Shown piece after piece: positions 32,101-43,949 of a stretch of DNA of 64,000 nucleotides. A program made the translations under genes and the position numbers. Source of the stretch: Aphanomyces cochlioides (taxonomy: Eukaryota; Oomycota; Saprolegniomycetes; Saprolegniales; Verrucalvaceae); assembly GCA_019828595.1 (NCBI GenBank), contig JAHQRK010000039.1:105001-169000 (forward strand). The letters run 5' to 3'. The first letter of the stretch is position 1; every line of letters starts with the position of its first letter. The notes below the pieces were generated by a model. The model had not been told where the DNA came from and searched no databases. It worked only from the letters and a program-made list of their open reading frames with translations.

Positions 32101-33693
32101 CTACTCCATCCAACTTCCGAAGTCAGGTTTTTATTTTAGGAAAATCCAATCTAACATGTCAGGTTTTCCTTCTATTGGTCAAAATGAAAATAGATCAGCA
32201 TACATTGGACAAAATCAAATATGAACGGCTTGCAAAGAGGCAGACAAAAGAGCTTCAGCTGGCCAGCTCAATGGGCCATCAAGCTGACCAAGGCGACGCT
32301 TTCGTGGCTTGTTGACATGTTTGAGCTTGTAACAATTGTCACCATCACATTCGACGATTGATTGCATCACTCCCTGGAGTGTAACGAATACATTTTCTAC
32401 AGTCGCAACTGGTAAGGCATCAAAAGCAGATCTCACATTCCGAATCAGCTCGTCCATTGTAGTCGACGGCATCTTGAGCGGTTTCGCTTGCATTGCGTTG
32501 AAGATACCCAAGTCCAATATGTTTAAGTCGGGACTGTTTGGAGGTTGCATTCCAAAGACAATCTCGCGCCCATTCTTCAAGCAAGCTTGAACGACATCCG
32601 AGTCGGTCTCAACGCCGTGGGGCGAGGCATTGTCGTGCTGAACAAAGATCATACGCGTGTCTGATGGAAACAAGGCATGAATTCTTGGTAAAACTTCGTC
32701 AAACAGGAGCTTCTTGTAGGACTCCTTGGTCGCAGCGATCGCTTTCATTTCAATGGTACCAGCAGGGCGTAGACGGCTTGAACGCTTTGCAGGCACAGCC
32801 TCGAGAAACGGCCATACACCAATCTTGCCGTCGAACGCAGCACCATTCACAGTACGTGGGCGAGCACTTCCAGTGAGAAACATGACCTTTGGCAGGAAGC
32901 GCTGGTTCTTTACCGGCAGATTTGGTACATCTTCTTAGGGTGCAAGATAAATTTTGTTTCTAATCTTGCGCATATAGAACCATTTCTCTTCAAGAAAGAC
33001 ATGGTCAGTGAATTGATCGTACTGAGCATCACCGTTTGACAACGTTGAAAAGGACAGGCAGTAATTCAGTCGAGCCTTCTTGTTCTCGTCCGTCAACAAT
33101 GGACGTGCTTTCGATTTGCCTTGTACAAGCTCGCCGTTCTTGATCCTCACGTGCAACGTTGACTTTGGCATGGATAGAGCAGCTGCCATCGTTGCCAAGT
33201 CTTGACGTTTTATCGGTGATAGCTTTGAAACCCGCACTTGAAACTCTCGCACATCCTTTTCTGTTCGTCGCTTCTTGCGTCTGATGGCAAACGATTGTTT
33301 GGATTCCCCCTTTTCCCATACGCGCATGATGGTGCGCTCGCAAACACCATGGACTCCCGCAAGACGCTTTATTTCGCCATACTTCGGCTTACCACTGGAC
33401 GCGTTCATAGTAAGTTGTGCATAAATTGCGACTTTGGAACTCTCAGAAAGGATCTTGCGCTCCTTCATTTTCGTTGGAAAATGATGCAATGACTTGCCTA
33501 TACTTTAATCAAGTATATATGTTTCGTTGCATGTTTCTTGTGTGCAATGGCGCCAAATTTCACGATAAAGGCGGCAAACGAATCGCCTTGTATTGCTGAA
33601 CTCATTTCTACCAATGAAATGACGAGAAAAAATTTCCTCGATTTTTGATGACTCTTCCAATGAAAACCTGACTTCGCAAGGTGGATGGAGTAG
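32101..33693 (-). mobile_element. Second mariner element, plant-type DD39D
   Basis: Terminal inverted repeats starting CTACTCCATCCA, 33 bp with three mismatches, at 32101-32133 and 33661-33693, flanked by TA (32099-32100, 33694-33695). 1593 bp, one intronless transposase gene on minus with a single stop. Confidence 0.85.
32215..33489 (-). pseudogene. Mariner transposase (DD39D) with one stop
   Basis: ATG 33489 opens a 424-codon frame ending at 32215, broken only by TAA 32935-32937 (after NKIYLAP; the next residues EDVPNLPVKNQ continue in frame). Helix-turn-helix segments are at about residues 45-60 (VHGVCERTIMRVWEKG) and 105-115. Catalytic motifs: FLEEKWFY, where the first Asp is replaced by Glu (codon 32989-32991), VQHDNASPHG and SPDLNILDLGIF. 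I count 39 residues between the last two aspartates, the plant-mariner spacing. Dead through both the stop and the replaced catalytic residue. Confidence 0.85.
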
Positions 33694-33695
33694 TA

Positions 33696-34180
33696 TTGTA
33701 CGACGAAATTATTTAAGTTGTTTAACAGCTGTAAGCACAGAGTATATTTGTCTCAACTCAATTCTTTGCCGGACTCGTGCTTGATTTACTTGTAATCACA
33801 TGCAAGCGACGACTGGTCTGTCTTTCAATGCCCGTTCAGTCATACTAGTCTAATTCACCATGTTGTGCATGCCAAGACTAGGTCGTGGTCCTTTCTTCGA
33901 CCAAACGACCAAGCGCGAAGCCTCGATCCTGACGATTATGCTCGCAAGTGAGCTGTTCTCTACATATGTATGAAATTCACTGTCAACTAATCAAGAAGGA
34001 AAGCCCCAAAACTATTCTCTACTGCACGAGCATAACCACACTTACCGAAGCAGGATATTTCAGGCGAACAAATTTCTTTATTCAGCTCATATCTCCTTAT
34101 TCGTACTGGTATTCGAGATCATAGAATACATTAACGCTATAGCGACTTCGTGAAAAGCTTGGTGTGCAGAAATTGATTCA
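33696..34180. other. No gene recognised
   Basis: No frame with a recognisable motif on either strand. Confidence 0.4.
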
Positions 34181-34604
34181 TTACGCGTGACGAAGTCGTA
34201 GGAAGTAACCGTCTTGCCCATACTCTAGCCAAATTTTGTTACAGTCACTTGCCTTGCAGTCGAGCATCTTGTCGTTCCCGTCAACCCAACGACTGAATCT
34301 CCACGCAAAAATTTCGACGAGACGAAGCCTTTGAGATTGGCCTGGCTGTGCGAAAAGGCTGCGCGTGCGACCGTGTGTTTCCAACCACGTAGAGCACAAA
34401 AGAAGATCTGGTCCTTGTGTTTGCCGTAGATACTTTCATTCGCCTGTGATTGGTTCGTTGGAGAACGACAGGCGGTGCCGTCGTACACCCACAACGATCC
34501 CACTTCAGTCGGCTGCTAAGAAAGTGATTATTTGCTGGAATGTTCCGCTGGCCCACTCCTCATCACGATCGATGCTTACTGTACTGACCCTCGCGTCGTT
34601 TTGA
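34181..34604 (-). pseudogene. Possible DDE_Tnp_4 (Harbinger) fragment
   Basis: Minus 34503-34225 reads LWVYDGTACRSPTNQSQANE then YGKHKDQI, resembling the first-Asp block of DDE_Tnp_4 transposases (xDGTxxxI...YSGKHK). A neighbouring frame continues LYVVGNTRSHAQPF. No second or third catalytic block is readable. Weak, motif-level similarity only. Confidence 0.3.
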
Positions 34605-35334
34605 GAACAAATTTATGACGAACGTTGCGTAATTCGATCGTAGGAATGACCAAAGCCAGGCTTGGACGTACAGTAGTCCCCCAGTTTTCGCCTCCCACTC
34701 CAAACTTATATCCTGTATAATATTATTTTGTTTGGAATATTTATTTTGACAGTACCGAATATTAATAGCATACACCTTTGAAACATAATATTTCCAATCA
34801 TAATACCCTGATATAAATTTTGAAAAATGCATGAGGCGAAAACTTTTGAAAAATGAATGAGCGAAAACTGGGGGACTACTGTACCAACGTGGACGTTTGT
34901 GAGAAATTAATCTACAAAGCATGAGATGCGATGATTGTCGTCATGTCTTAAATAATCAAACGAGTTTGATTCTTCTGGGAAGCACTTACGTTTTGAGGGG
35001 CTCGCAAACAGTCGAATTGGACATTTAGCAGACATTATTTTGAAGCCTGTCCTTGCCCTTTGGTAGGACAGTTGTGTGTCCAAGTGTCATTTTGGGCAAC
35101 CCATTGCATGGAAGCAGCACGCCCGTCTTTGTCTGGCTGTCGTTTTTGTGGTAATCAGTTGATTTGTGCTCACCATTGACCAGGCTTCGATCGACAACTG
35201 CGAGGGCACAATTCACCAAATATCCCACTAGTTTCAGAGGCACAATAATCACACGTAGTTGTTCCGTTGTGCTTTGACTATCCCACATCTCGGGTGGAAA
35301 TCACGCACAGCATCACTTTCGGTTTTTCATTCGC
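34605..35334. other. No gene recognised
   Basis: AT-rich with a motif-free 119-codon minus frame (34563-34922). A near-repeat GCGAAAACTGGGGGACTACTG / CAGTAGTCCCCCAGTTTTCGC pair lies at 34861-34881 and 34671-34691 as an inverted repeat of about 190 bp spacing, possibly another small element. Confidence 0.4.
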
Positions 35335-35568
35335 ATGAGTTTGTGCTACTTCAACGGTTGCAATAAGCCCGCTTTGCCCTCATCTTGGCGATGTCTTTTC
35401 CACCGCAATCGTGGTCGATGCCTCGTTGCCGATTGCCGCAACCAAGTCTATGCTCGGAAATTGTGTGCCAAACATGGAGGCAAGAAACAATGCGCCTTTG
35501 CTGGCTGTGAAATGAGCGCCCGCCTCGCAAATGTCTGCTATCGCCACGGTGCTGGTGGTCTCAAGTAA
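35335..35568 (+). CDS. WRKY19-like zinc-binding protein, short
   Basis: A 77-aa frame with tandem Cys/His units: CYFNGCNKPALPSSWRC..H, CLVADCRNQVYARKLCAKHG and CAFAGCEMSARLANVCYRHG (C-x4-C-x6/8-C-x2-H pattern). The product matches the N-terminal two-thirds of the zinc region in the minus-strand gene at 36501-37169 but stops after GGLK, where that gene continues with two more units. It may be a truncated duplicate. Such oomycete proteins are annotated WRKY19-like although no WRKYGQK is present; DNA or RNA binding is presumed, not shown. Confidence 0.6.
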   Translation: MSLCYFNGCNKPALPSSWRCLFHRNRGRCLVADCRNQVYARKLCAKHGGKKQCAFAGCEMSARLANVCYRHGAGGLK

Positions 35569-36500
35569 GGCACGTCGTGGCAATCTGTCTGTCACAAATT
35601 CCTCCATCTCCCTCCACGCTTGATCTACATGCCATCTCTCCGTTTCAACACCGACAGGGGCGAACTGTGTCACGGTGGATTATTCCATCCATTGCGCGGC
35701 TTCAAAGATTGTCGACTTGCGATCGAGCGAAATCGCTCCATCTGGACAGACCAGTTAAAAATACCGTACGATCTTCCCTTTCGTCGGATTGTTTCCAATC
35801 CGGGCGATCAATCGGCGGCTTCAAGAAAACATCTGGCCCACCCAGACGACCCCCCCCCCGTCTCTTGATATGAGAACGCTCTCGACTGTTGCCCTGCTTG
35901 GCGTTTGTCAAAGCGGTTCTAAAAACCCAACGAGACGGCGCCCAGTTTCCCAAAGTAACACTCGTGGCGGCAATGGTTGCGTGGCGTGGATCATTTCTTT
36001 CATCCGCATGCTTAGTCAAATGCCACAAGACTGACTCCAAGCAGCACAATGAATCTTCCCAACCTGTGAATTGTGCGCGCGACGAAGAAATTAACTCTAC
36101 ACAGAGACAAAGATGCAAACGTCTATACTGGTCAACTTGGCAGCTGGCTCGATGGGAAACAAACGCCGTGCATCCACAAGTGTTGACACTTGGCTTTTCG
36201 CATTTGCTCCGTGGAACGTAAGCTTGATAAAACACACGAGTTGCATCTTCTCCCCAACAAACAAGTGGGCAAGTGAACTCGTCCATCCCATCGATTGAGC
36301 GTTCCGTGTACGACATTGCCAGAACAAATACAGGACACTTGACGCTGATTACGTTTGTCTCGTTGGTGAATCAGTGCGTCGCGTCCTCTGAGCGTTCCAA
36401 CGGCCGATTGCAACCCAAACGATGTTGAGTTGTTGGTGTGGAGAACGGAGCACAAAGAGCGACAAATATCTGGTTAAATAACTCGACGCATACACATTGA
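35569..36500. other. No gene recognised between WRKY19-like genes
   Basis: Long overlapping frames on both strands (for example 204 codons on minus 35702-36316), but no motif, and composition typical of antisense shadows. A C9 run lies near 35850. Confidence 0.35.
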
Positions 36501-37169
36501 CTACATACTCAAGAGAAGTTCCCACACGTCTTTGTCCACGACCGGCTTGGATCGGTGTGGTTCTTCGTTGTTAAAGTCGAGGCAGTCGAGGTGCCAGAAC
36601 GACAGAGGCTCGTGAAACACAATGCCTTCTTCCGTCGCCTCGCTGTCCACGACGCAAATCGACTCGACCACCGCTTGAGAGGGAGACGGACTGACGGATT
36701 TCACGCTCTCGCATTCGTCAGACGTCGTCTCAAACATGCCCCAGACGTCTTCAAAGTCGGCGGCTGGATCACTTCCATACAGGAAGAGGCGGCCGTGGCG
36801 ACAGCAGTAACCGCCTGATCGAGCGTGTGTTTCACAGCCAGCTACCTTGCACCGTCGGCCACCGCCGTGGCGCACGCAGCGTTGACGCAGTTGAGCAGGT
36901 TTCAGTCAACCTTCGAATGTGCAGCGCTTCTTGAGGCTTCCAGCACCGTGCTTGTAGCAGACGTTGGCGAGACGAGCACTCATTTCACAACCTTCGACGG
37001 CGCATTGCTTCTTGCCGCCGTGCTTGGCACAGAGTTTGCGGGCGTAGACTTGGTTGTGGCAGCCGTGATGCAGGCATCGACCTCTGTTGCGATGGAAGAC
37101 GCATTTCCACGAGTTGGGTTGGCAGGGCTTTCCACAGCCGTTGAAGAAACAAGTCGGGTATGTGTCCAT
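36501..37169 (-). pseudogene. WRKY19-like zinc-binding protein with one TGA
   Basis: From ATG 37169 (MDTYPTCFFNGCGKPCQPNS) the frame encodes five Cys/His units: CFFNGC, CLHHGCHNQVYARKLCAKHG, CAVEGCEMSARLANVCYKHG, CTFEG-stop-LKPAQLRQRCVRHG and CKVAGCETHARSGGYCCRHG. TGA at 36906-36908 stands exactly where the second cysteine of unit four belongs (one base from TGC). The frame then continues unbroken through an acidic C-terminal tail (ADFEDVWGMFETTSDECESV) to the stop at 36501, 222 codons in all. The acidic tail suggests a transcriptional activator. A recent nonsense mutation, an allele or a sequencing error are all possible. Confidence 0.75.
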
Positions 37170-38691
37170 GGCGGAGTAAAATCGAAATTGAAGTCGTGTT
37201 TCTCGCTGGTGGTGCGACTTGACCACAGAGTTGGATTTGTTTGTTGGCTTACAAATAATATTTGTTGCTGCTGGTTGTTGAAAGCCAGCCAGCGCGACGT
37301 CAAGACAATGGCGACAGTCGCGTGCGGAGTACAGTATTCGACAAAGCGAAGAGACTGGATTGACCCCAAGTACGATATTTCCCCGTGAAACAATCGGAGA
37401 AACTCGATACGGTGCGATCCCCGCGTGCTGTTCGCAATGCATTTCTTAGCACAAGTCGCGGAAAGGCGTAAAACTAGGAACGATCGCGAAGGCGATCGAA
37501 GGAAACTGACCAAATAAATTACGATGAATTTACTCCTATTTCTCTGAGTTTAACCAACAACGGAGCGATTACAGCATTTCTGAGGGGATGGACGAAGGGC
37601 GCAAAAGCTATGCCGTCACACACGGCCTCGTGATACTCCGAAGTGTTTAAAACCCCGTAGATAACATAAATCACACATTTAAGGAGACAAGTTGATTGTT
37701 GATTCCTTTGTATCAGTCCTTTATTCGAGATTGCGTTGCTAAACTAAAACAAGTTACATGACCAGCACCAACTCTTCTACCTGTATTGTGTCAATTAAAA
37801 TGCTCAAAGATATTGTAGACATCTTTCTATATGGCTAGCAATCAACGTGTTCAGTTGTAGACTACATATCGTCCCTCGACATGGAACGAGTGTACATGTG
37901 TGAACCTGTAAAGCAGTTGAATGTGACTTTCGAATGATGTGAGAACTAATTTAAGTTTACTGCGATTCTAGCCTTCCTCTGTCACACTGAACCCTGTTTC
38001 TTAGTTATGAGTGCCTGGTAAGGGAGTTTAGATTAGCTTTCAACTACGTGTTCCTTTGTGTTGCGCTGGGATAAATCATTGGGCGGGTTTCTGTATTTTG
38101 TTAGCATTTGATTGGTCAATGAATCCACAGTGCAAACTGCTCTGTGATTTCCATTGAGAGGTATATTCAAAACGCTCAATACAAATTGCAAGTATAAATA
38201 CAGAGAAAAAATATCATTTTATTGGAAAAACAGTGATCTTTGCAGTGTAACCCCCTTAATTTCAATATGTCGAGCATGATGAATGTAAATTCTTCAAGCT
38301 CGATTTATGTGTGGCCAATCAGCATCACCGAAATCTGAATCATCCAATAACTACAAACAGTAAAATTATTGAGTTTTTTGTCCAGTCATGGTTGAGAGCT
38401 GTCAGCAACCTAAAATAAAACTTCATCCATGACTTTATTATTCGAGTTTTCGGACACCACGAGGTTTGCCCTTTTCAGATTCGAATCTTAACTTAAAAGT
38501 TAGGAGTTTGAATATTTTCGGGAAAAAGTTGGAATTGAATACTCCGGAGTATGAAAAGTAAGTCTACGTTTGAGAGTTTTTCGGTGCTTTCAAAGTCAGG
38601 GGTTTAAGATCCAGATAAAGAATTTGTTCCTTTTCCACGCATTCCTGGACTTCCCTCATGCGGCTCCCAGAGGTTGACCAACGATTAGAGA
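37170..38691. other. No gene recognised
   Basis: Likely promoter of the minus-strand WRKY19-like gene (37170-37500) followed by AT-rich DNA with no motif-bearing frame. Confidence 0.4.
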
Positions 38692-39000
38692 TTGGCACTC
38701 ATCCAGTATGTGTTGGTCCACACGCAAGGTGACATCGACGACTTTCTTTCTATTATGGAGGTTCTCATCGCCTCACACATCTTCAGACCTCGCGCTGAGC
38801 GGTCGATTATCTCGCTTTCAAACACCTTCGACCGCACGAAGGATAACGCAACCGCCATGCACAAATTTAGATTTACTATCAGTCAACTACATCAACTTTC
38901 AGTGAAGTTACAACTGCCGCCGAGAATCACGACGTCAGCTGCAGATCGTGTTGATTCTATGGAAGCTCTTGCCCTGACCTTTAGACCAGGCCTTGGTGAT
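38692..39000 (+). pseudogene. Harbinger-type transposase, N-terminal half
   Basis: Frame with FRFTISQLHQLSVKLQLPPR, then ITTSAADRVDSMEALALTFR, the helical N-terminus found before the RRLxEPCRL block in fungal and oomycete DDE_Tnp_4 transposases. Homology ends at about 38980. The missing continuation is found in the right order at 46196, 7.2 kb downstream on the same strand. Confidence 0.6.
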
Positions 39001-39234
39001 AATTTATTTACTAAAATATATATTCAAATAGTTGTGTTTTGTGAAATATATGAGCCGGATACACACAGAGATTGTGAAATGTGAAATTTCACTGGACGTA
39101 TAGACGGGATATTTTTTTTACTTGGAATTTGTATCAAATGAAAATATGATGAGATAGATTGGATTTGTGAAACACGAATATCCGTACGTTTCGTCGTCCA
39201 CACAAGGGGATTCTTCAAGGCTCATACAGGCAGA

Positions 39235-41445
39235 ATGAGCCACAAGGAAGACCACATGCAGACATGGGAGGCAGGCGACGACGTGGTGGACATGTGTCTG
39301 TCGTCTAACTCACGCTACCAATATAATACTATTCTGCGGAGATTGCAAAGCTGGCTCGAGTTGAACCACCCTGGCTGCGTTGATGCCGGCAATATCCGAC
39401 TGCCTCTCGACCCCAGGATCTGCAAGCTGTTTCTATCCCATGAAACTACCGTAGTTGGAAAGAATAGAGCGTCCAAATCAAAGTTCAAGTCGTCGTCTGC
39501 AATAAATGGACGCAGGAGCGCGATTGCACATCTCTATAAAGAGGCAAAGGTGAAAATGTCAGACGAAATGACGGCTCTGCTTGCTGGTAATCCAGACAAT
39601 CTCAAATACATTAACAATACGTAGATTTCTCGAGAGGTTACAAGCGCAAAGTCGCTTGATTGAAGGAGGACGGCGAAATGCCTATAGGTGAAGGAAAAAT
39701 GCAATGACGATAGATGGTAGTATTCGACATCAACGATATCTAATCTCTCCAAGGTTACTACTTTCTCTCACGAAAGGCTATACAGAGAGGGGAAACCTAC
39801 AAAGACTACCCCAGCGCTCATTCGTTCTTGCTGTTTTGTTGGAACTTGGTTGCTCGATGCGCGACTGTTGGTGCAATTAGATTCGATCATTTGTCTTGGG
39901 AGGGTACTCATGAGCTCGTTGATGAGAATTCATTTGCTGTAGTTGATGCACTTGCTGTTCAATATGGAATGATGAAGAATGACCAAGAGGGGAGGAACTG
40001 TTCACCTCGTCGAGTCTTTGCAAATCCCCAAGATCCATACATTTGTCCCATTTTAAGGTAGAAAAGTCACATTACAATTTACTCTACATTCCCACGCAGC
40101 CTAGCTCTTCTAGTGTTTACTCGTGGGGCCCAACGAAGTGGCTCCTCTACTCTTATCTTTGGCGAAAATGCCAAGGATCGATTCTCGACATGGCTGTCAA
40201 AAACGTGCTCGCGCCATCGAGATGAAATGTTGAGTCTTGGCATAACAGCGGATGAAGTTGGAACCCACTCATTTAGAAAAGGCGTAGTGAGTGAACTTTC
40301 GAATAACCCTGGTGGTCCAGAACATGTGTCTGTGTGCCTGCGCGCCGGTTGGTCGCTAGGCCCAGTTCAAGGCCGCTACATCTTCTCTGGACCGGGCAGT
40401 GACCAGTTTGTTGGTCGAGCAGCAGCAGGCTTGTTTATTTATGTGAACGGATCTAATATTATGGTAGGATTGAATGTCTACACTAAAGATTTCGCAAGTC
40501 TTCCACCGCATTTTGTGGGTCACGTCCTCAATTTACTCGAATGGGAGACGATTTTGCCTGGCTATATGGACAATTATCCTTCGTCGTTTCGATCTGCAAT
40601 ACCATTTATGCTTGCATCATTAGTGTGGCATCCAAAATGGCTTCGAGAGACGCTGGACGATAAGCACCCATTATTTGTGTCGCCAGTTTGGATGTCTGGA
40701 TTGCTGCCAAAGCTATCTCACCGAATGGAAGTTGGTGGCTTGTCAAATGAGAAAACGAAAATGAAAGCCACGGGAATTCCCCCGCATGTTATCATATCTG
40801 ACCAAATCAATACAGCTGCGGGAAGTTATATCGAGTATCAACGATATACCATCGTCAATTGCTGATTCTGTGCTGTCTCGACTCAGCCATATTGAATCTA
40901 TACAACCCTCTCAGGGCTTGTCTCCATCTGAAATTGACCAACTATGCTCGAGAATTGTTCAAGAGCTCCAAAACCAGGGTAAACCAAACGCGAGTGATTG
41001 TGCGCCCCAGCCATGTCAGTCGAATCCACGCTCGACTGAAGTCGAGCCACCTTGGTGGTCAAAGGCAAGCCAATCTCAAAATGCAAATGCAACATGTCCT
41101 AGAGGGAAATTGTTTGATATGTGGAATTTATGGTGGACTGGTATACCCACCCAAAGACTGCCACCTCTCCGACTTCGGTCAGCGAAAGATTTCCCTCGTA
41201 CTGTTGATCGTGTGAGCTATTCAAAGCTCTCAAAAGTCATGAAAACACTGATGTCTTACTCGAATATTGAGCCCATCCATATCTCTGGCCTCGACAGTCC
41301 ATCTCGCGCTACGCTGTTCGTGACGTGCGTCAGCCGTCTCGGACACGACTTGAACCTTGGGACGAAGAAAGAGCGAAAGTTGGAGGAGATGATGCATTCT
41401 ACATTGTATGCGCTCATTGTAAAGAACGAGGATCGTCGAGACTAA
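39235..41445 (+). pseudogene. Crypton-type tyrosine recombinase
   Basis: N-terminal SAM-like core-binding region from ATG 39235 (NSRYQYNTILRRLQSWLELN; KFKSSSAINGRRSAIAHLYK), broken after 39624. A second frame has the first catalytic Arg block (LVARCATVGAIRFDHLSWEG) and NPQDPYICPIL. The frame 40113-40865 has GTHSFRKG (His-x-x-Arg) and GRYIFSGPGSDQFVGR (catalytic Tyr). 40786-41445 gives a C-terminal tail. This is the R..HxxR..Y layout of Crypton recombinases, which transpose without a DDE enzyme. Several stops and shifts. Ends of the element were not found. Confidence 0.8.
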
Positions 41446-41990
41446 CCATAATAACGCTTGCGTTCGTCTTCAGTCATCCACGTCTTCATGTCATGCCCAC
41501 AGCCGTCGAACGAAACCAAAATGGAGGAACAAACTGATTTGCCTTGGAAAGTCAATAATATCATATGTTGAGGGTTTCATGAAATTTTCACAAACCCCTT
41601 TATATCTGTAAATATATTGTCATCAATAATGGGGGTGTCGAAATAAATTGACAACAATAACTTAGGTGCTACTTGTGAACCCAAAAATATATTGAATCTA
41701 AATTAAATATATTGATTTTTCGACTAACTATTGTCTTTTTCACTGAAATTTGTATTTTTGACAAAAAATTGAAATATTCTCAAATACTATTCAGGTATAG
41801 TGAGTTCAAGTGTAATATGAAAGTACATTCTATAAAGTAAAGTTTTGAATGTGTGTTTTGTGTGTGTTTTTGTCAAGAAGACAAATACTCGATTCTGATT
41901 GGCTATAGATTTCGAATAGATTTGGAAAAATAGATACATTTTTCACCCCGGTCACAATTTAGAGTGTATGTAACAATATGATGGGATATA
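41446..41990. other. No gene recognised
   Basis: AT-rich DNA between the Crypton and pogo copy 2. It includes the 19-mer TACATTTTTCACCCCGGTC at 41935-41953, also found at 5818-5836. Confidence 0.4.
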
Positions 41991-43722
41991 CAGAGGACCC
42001 GTAAAAATACACGTATAGTGTGGTACATTGAACTTTGGTGTCGTCTGAAGCAACCTTCAGAAATTATAATATAGAATTTGACGATAATATGTTTTGGAGG
42101 AAAAAATGCGAGGGAATTTGATAGTAGAGAATGCTTTGGAGTTCATTTTTTAAACTGATGGAAGAGCAAGTGAACATCGTTAAAACGCGTCGTCGGTACA
42201 GCTTAGAAACCAAGCGAAATGTCCTGCGCGCGTTGTCTGAGTATACTCAGCAACGTGTCGCCGATCTCAGCGGCATCCCTCTCCGCACGATACAGAACTT
42301 CGTGCGAGAGAGGGAAAAATTTCTAGCATCGATCCAAGCCAAACGAAGGCTTAACATTGGCCTGTCTGGTCGTCCAGAAATCCTTCCTGGTGGCGATGTA
42401 AGTTCCAAATTTCATACCTTTTCTCACTCTATCTTAGGACTTATTGGACTATATGGTAGCTGTGCGGGAGAAACATTTCCCCCTGACGACATACCATGTC
42501 GTTCAACAAGTCAAAGCACACAATCAGGAGTGGGTAACTCAATATTCGGCCTCGAAAGAGGACCCGTATAAATCTTTGTTTAAATTATGTAGAGAATTCG
42601 TCTATCGACATGGATTTTCTCGCCGTCGAGCTCGACGCAAATGGTCGAAATTCGACAGCAATTTATCGAAGATTTTTGGCAGGAAAATCATCACTTTGAT
42701 GACGGGGATGTCATCAATTGTGATAAAACTGGAATCTATTTTGACACGCCTCCAAAATACATCCTTGCCCAAAAAGGTGCCGACGCAAGCATTTCACATG
42801 CCGACAAATCATGCCGCCTAACGGCCGTCTTCGCAGCGAAACATAACGGTAATAGATTGTTATTGACTGTTGTAATTTGTTATAATTAGGCGATAAACTA
42901 CCCATTCTTTTCATCGTTAAGGGGAAGCCTGGCGGTTTTATCGATGAAAACGAGTTGAGAACCTATCCTTCGGGACATGTTTACGCTGTCCAGAAAAATG
43001 CTTGGGTCGATGGCGATATCTGGAATTTCTACTTGGACACTATTTTAAGGTAATAAATGCAAATTTAACATTTTTAATTAGTGTTAGACCTGAAATTGTG
43101 AGGCCATCACTGATATTGATCGACAATTTTGAGGCCCATACTACGCCGAAAAACGTCGCTTTCGTCGAAGAGGAGCTTAGCTCTACTTTGTACACCCTCC
43201 CCCCGAACATGACATCTGTATTACAGCCTTTAGATGTCGGGGTGATGGGTCCGTTCAAAGCCAAGTTGCGAAACATGTGGCTTCAAGAAGCATACCACCC
43301 ATCAAGTTCAGTTGAAAAAAGAATGGCATGCATCAAGCGTGCTATCAATGCTTGGGATATGATGACCCCAGAAACGATTAAGAAAGCCTTTCAAAAGGCT
43401 ATTCCACAAGGGAATCTGCTTGATATATAACACTAATATATGTCTTTTCATTCTTTCACTAATTAATGACTTTTTTGGTTGGAAGTTCCAACAGTGTAGA
43501 ACTGTCTTGATTCTTGTATATTCAGATCAGGTGTTTAGATATCGTATTTTGTAGTATATCAATTTCAAAGATTTGGATTAGAGCTTAGAGTAATACACTG
43601 TCAATTAAGTCCTACAGGAAATTGATTTGTAAAAGTATTTTGAAAACTGATATGTGTGTTAAGTGGCTGTTTGTCCAATCAAAATTCAGTACCACTGTAC
43701 GTGTATTTTTACGGGTCCTCTG
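41991..43722 (+). mobile_element. Pogo-like element, copy 2
   Basis: The same 25-bp inverted repeats as copy 1 (CAGAGGACCCGTAAAAATAC..), at 41991-42015 and 43698-43722, flanked by TA (41989-41990, 43723-43724). 1732 bp. Confidence 0.85.
42161..43430 (+). pseudogene. Pogo/Tigger-type DDE_1 transposase, copy 2
   Basis: Starts MEEQVNIVKTRRRYSLETKR. An intron of about 40 bp after PGGD is followed by DLLDYMVAVREKHFPLTTYH and YRHGFSRRRA. Here about 22 bp present in copy 1 are missing, shifting the frame. It then resumes as FDDGDVINCDKTGIYFDTPP, two more introns (near 42848-42888 and 43050-43082), LILIDNFEAHTTPKN, LPPNMTSVLQPLDVGVMGPF and a complete C-terminus to TAA 43428-43430. One main lesion only. 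The lesions of copy 1 and copy 2 do not overlap. Confidence 0.8.
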
Positions 43723-43949
43723 TAATTTTGCTATCTATTTTGGTAAAATACTTTGAGAGGTCACAGCTTCCAATTTCGAATGATTTTGCTGCGTACTAAC
43801 CAGTCGCGCACGACCATTGGGTTCCAATCAAACTCAGGTATTGATTCAACGGCTCTGAATAACACAAAACGGAGAGGACGAGCCTATTCTTCGATAAACG
43901 GCTCAAACGAGCAAATATCTAACATTGCAATTTCCATTTTACTTTACAA

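Noticed and set aside
35702..36316. 204-aa minus-strand gene between the WRKY19-like genes
   Set aside because: No motif, overlapped by equally long frames on the other strand, and no start or intron context; not supported.
36906..36908. Selenocysteine or alternative genetic code at TGA
   Set aside because: TGA is a normal stop elsewhere here (for example the ABC-F gene ends with TGA) and one isolated case does not support recoding; kept only as something to check.
36825..37388. 187-aa plus-strand protein
   Set aside because: Shadow of the minus WRKY19-like gene; its repetitive composition comes from the zinc-unit codons.
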